Under the pieces are notes generated by a model, which did no database searches, had not been told where the DNA came from, and saw only the letters and a program-made list of their open reading frames with translations. From assembly GCA_033722075.1 (NCBI GenBank), contig JAWVZU010000226.1:1-6441 (forward strand): a DNA stretch of 6,441 bases, written 5' to 3'. Of the stretch, positions 5,130 to 6,441 are shown one piece after another. Each line of letters starts with the position of its first letter. Position 1 is the stretch's first letter. Source of the DNA: JAWVZU01 sp033722075 (GTDB lineage: Bacteria > Pseudomonadota > Gammaproteobacteria > Xanthomonadales > SZUA-38). Position numbers and translations under genes: made by a program.

Positions 5130-6441
5130 TCAGCTCTGGACGATCATCCGGTTGAGGCGTTTCACGAAGCCGGCAGGGTCCTCCAGCTGGCCGCCCTCGG
5201 CCAGCCAGGCCTGGTCCAGCAGAAGCTGGGCCCACTCCCCGAAGGACTCGGCCTGCTCGATCCCTTTCATGCGTTCGATGATCGGATGGGCCGGGTTGAT
5301 CTCAAGCTTCGGCTTGACGCCGCCCAGCTCGTGACCCGCCTGCTTGAGCAGCGTCTGCATGTGGACCGCCATGTCGGACTCGGACAACACCAGGCAAGCC
5401 GGGGAATCGGTCAGACGATGACTTACCCGAACCGAATCCACCTGCTCGCCGAGCGCCTCGGCGATTCGCCTGGTGACATCTTCGGCGGACTTCTCGCGCT
5501 CCTCGCGCGCCTCCTTCTCGGAGTCGTCCTCGAGGTTGCCCAGGTCCAGATCGCCCTTGGCCACCGACTGGAACGGCTTGCCGTCGAACTCCTGCAGGTG
5601 GCTCATCATCCACTCGTCGACCCGGTCATGCATCAGCAGAACCTCGATCCCCTTGTTGCGGAAGATCTCCAGGTGCGGACTGTTGCTGGCCGCCCGGTAG
5701 CTGTCGGCGGTGATGTAGTAGATCTTGTCCTGGCCCGCCTTCATCCGGCTGACGTACTGCTCCAGAGAGACCAGCGTGTCTTTCGATTCATCAGCGGTCG
5801 AGTTGAAGCGCAACAGCTTCAGCAAGGCCTCCCGGTTGGAGAAATCCTCGACCGGACCTTCCTTCAGGACCTCGCCGAATTCCTTCCAGAAGGTGGCGTA
5901 CTTCTCTTCGTCCTCGGCCAGGCTCTCGATCATGTTCAGGACCCGCTTGGTGACCGAGGCACGAATCTTCGCCACCAACCGGTTCTCCTGGAGGATTTCG
6001 CGGGACACGTTCAGGGGCAGATCGTCCGAGTCGACGACGCCCCGCGCGAAGCGCAGATACATCGGGAGCAGCTCGTTGGCCGCGTCCATGATGAACACCC
6101 GGCGTACGTAGAGCTTGAGTCCCTTGCGCTCTTCGCGCCCCATGAGCAGGTCGAAAGGAGCCTTCTGCGGCAGATACAGCAGCGTGGTGTAGCTCTGGGC
6201 GCCGCCCTCGACCCGGTTGTGGGCCCAGGCCATCGGGTCGTTGAAATCGCCCGCTACATGCTTGTAGAACGCCTTGTAATCGTCGTCCGAGATCTCGCCC
6301 TTGGGCCGTGTCCATAACGCCGACGCCTGGTTGACCACCTCCATGCCGGGCGCCTCGTCCGAGTCCTCGTCAGCCTCTTTTTCCATACGGATCGGAAAGG
6401 CGATGTGGTCCGAATACTTGGAGATCAGCGTCTTCAGCCGC
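5130..6441 (-). CDS. htpG: Molecular chaperone HtpG (bacterial Hsp90), middle and C-terminal part
   Basis: Dimeric ATP-dependent chaperone of the cytosol, heat inducible in proteobacteria. Only the last 436 residues lie here; the frame stays open through the right edge, so the N-terminal ATPase domain (about 190 residues in E. coli, 624 in all) is outside the window. Seen: KYSDHIAFPI at the start of the fragment (8-17), ALWTRPK (41-47), FYKHVAGDFNDP (58-69), the HNRVEG block (74-79), the VFIMD strand (115-119), LPLNVSREILQENR (141-154) with the middle-domain arginine R147 equivalent to E. coli R336, YITADSY, SPHLE, DEWMM and EFDGKPFQSV. The C-terminal dimerisation region has HRLTDSPACL and LLLDQAWLAEGG and ends at a normal position with no frameshift. 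It is the first gene of htpG-hslR-rluC; its promoter, possibly sigma-32, is not in view. Confidence 0.97.
   Translation of the reverse strand, partial: RLKTLISKYSDHIAFPIRMEKEADEDSDEAPGMEVVNQASALWTRPKGEISDDDYKAFYKHVAGDFNDPMAWAHNRVEGGAQSYTTLLYLPQKAPFDLLMGREERKGLKLYVRRVFIMDAANELLPMYLRFARGVVDSDDLPLNVSREILQENRLVAKIRASVTKRVLNMIESLAEDEEKYATFWKEFGEVLKEGPVEDFSNREALLKLLRFNSTADESKDTLVSLEQYVSRMKAGQDKIYYITADSYRAASNSPHLEIFRNKGIEVLLMHDRVDEWMMSHLQEFDGKPFQSVAKGDLDLGNLEDDSEKEAREEREKSAEDVTRRIAEALGEQVDSVRVSHRLTDSPACLVLSESDMAVHMQTLLKQAGHELGGVKPKLEINPAHPIIERMKGIEQAESFGEWAQLLLDQAWLAEGGQLEDPAGFVKRLNRMIVQS

Noticed and set aside
5286..6317. Plus-strand open frame of 343 codons opposite htpG
   Set aside because: Same reason: it mirrors htpG codons and its product is low-complexity and unlike any known protein.

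Overview
The window is GC-rich chromosomal DNA, densely packed with genes. Its gene content (NfuA with the degenerate A-type domain, HtpG, Hsp15, RluC, a PhhB-type pterin dehydratase) fits a gammaproteobacterium, possibly near Chromatiales or Wenzhouxiangellaceae; the exact group is a guess. I see no tRNA, rRNA, CRISPR array, insertion sequence or prophage gene. All seven genes are ordinary single-copy loci, and most are recognisable housekeeping or accessory-metabolism genes.

Left block, minus strand, read right to left: an alpha/beta-hydrolase esterase (935-1978), nfuA (357-938) and the first 98 residues of an iron-sulphur photolyase/cryptochrome-like protein (DPRP family, running off the left edge). 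The esterase stop and the nfuA start overlap as ATGA. The photolyase follows nfuA after 61 bp with no visible terminator, so the three are probably co-transcribed. NfuA is a carrier for [4Fe-4S] clusters, and photolyases of this family hold such a cluster, so the pairing may be functional.

Middle block, plus strand: an 87-bp divergent intergenic region separates the esterase from phhB (2066-2401). It carries a plausible sigma-70 promoter for phhB and, facing the other way, a TATACT box so close to the esterase ATG that its message could be leaderless. phhB overlaps the next gene, a membrane protein of about 485 residues (2367-3824). That protein has an N-terminal membrane anchor, a predicted extracytoplasmic beta-sandwich domain and a C-terminal CPBP (CAAX-protease-like) membrane domain. 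The usual catalytic Glu-Glu pair is replaced by Gln-Gln. This is the least ordinary gene here.

Right block, minus strand, convergent with the membrane protein across only 5 bp: htpG (C-terminal 436 residues, running off the right edge), hslR for Hsp15 (TTG start 2 bp after the htpG stop) and rluC (ATGA overlap with hslR, strong Shine-Dalgarno inside hslR). This is a tight chaperone, ribosome-rescue and rRNA-modification operon. HtpG and Hsp15 are both heat-shock proteins, and Hsp15 and RluC both carry S4 RNA-binding domains and act on the large ribosomal subunit.

No wholly new system is evident. The points most worth following are the degenerate CPBP fusion protein, the NfuA/Fe-S photolyase neighbourhood and the compact htpG-hslR-rluC operon.
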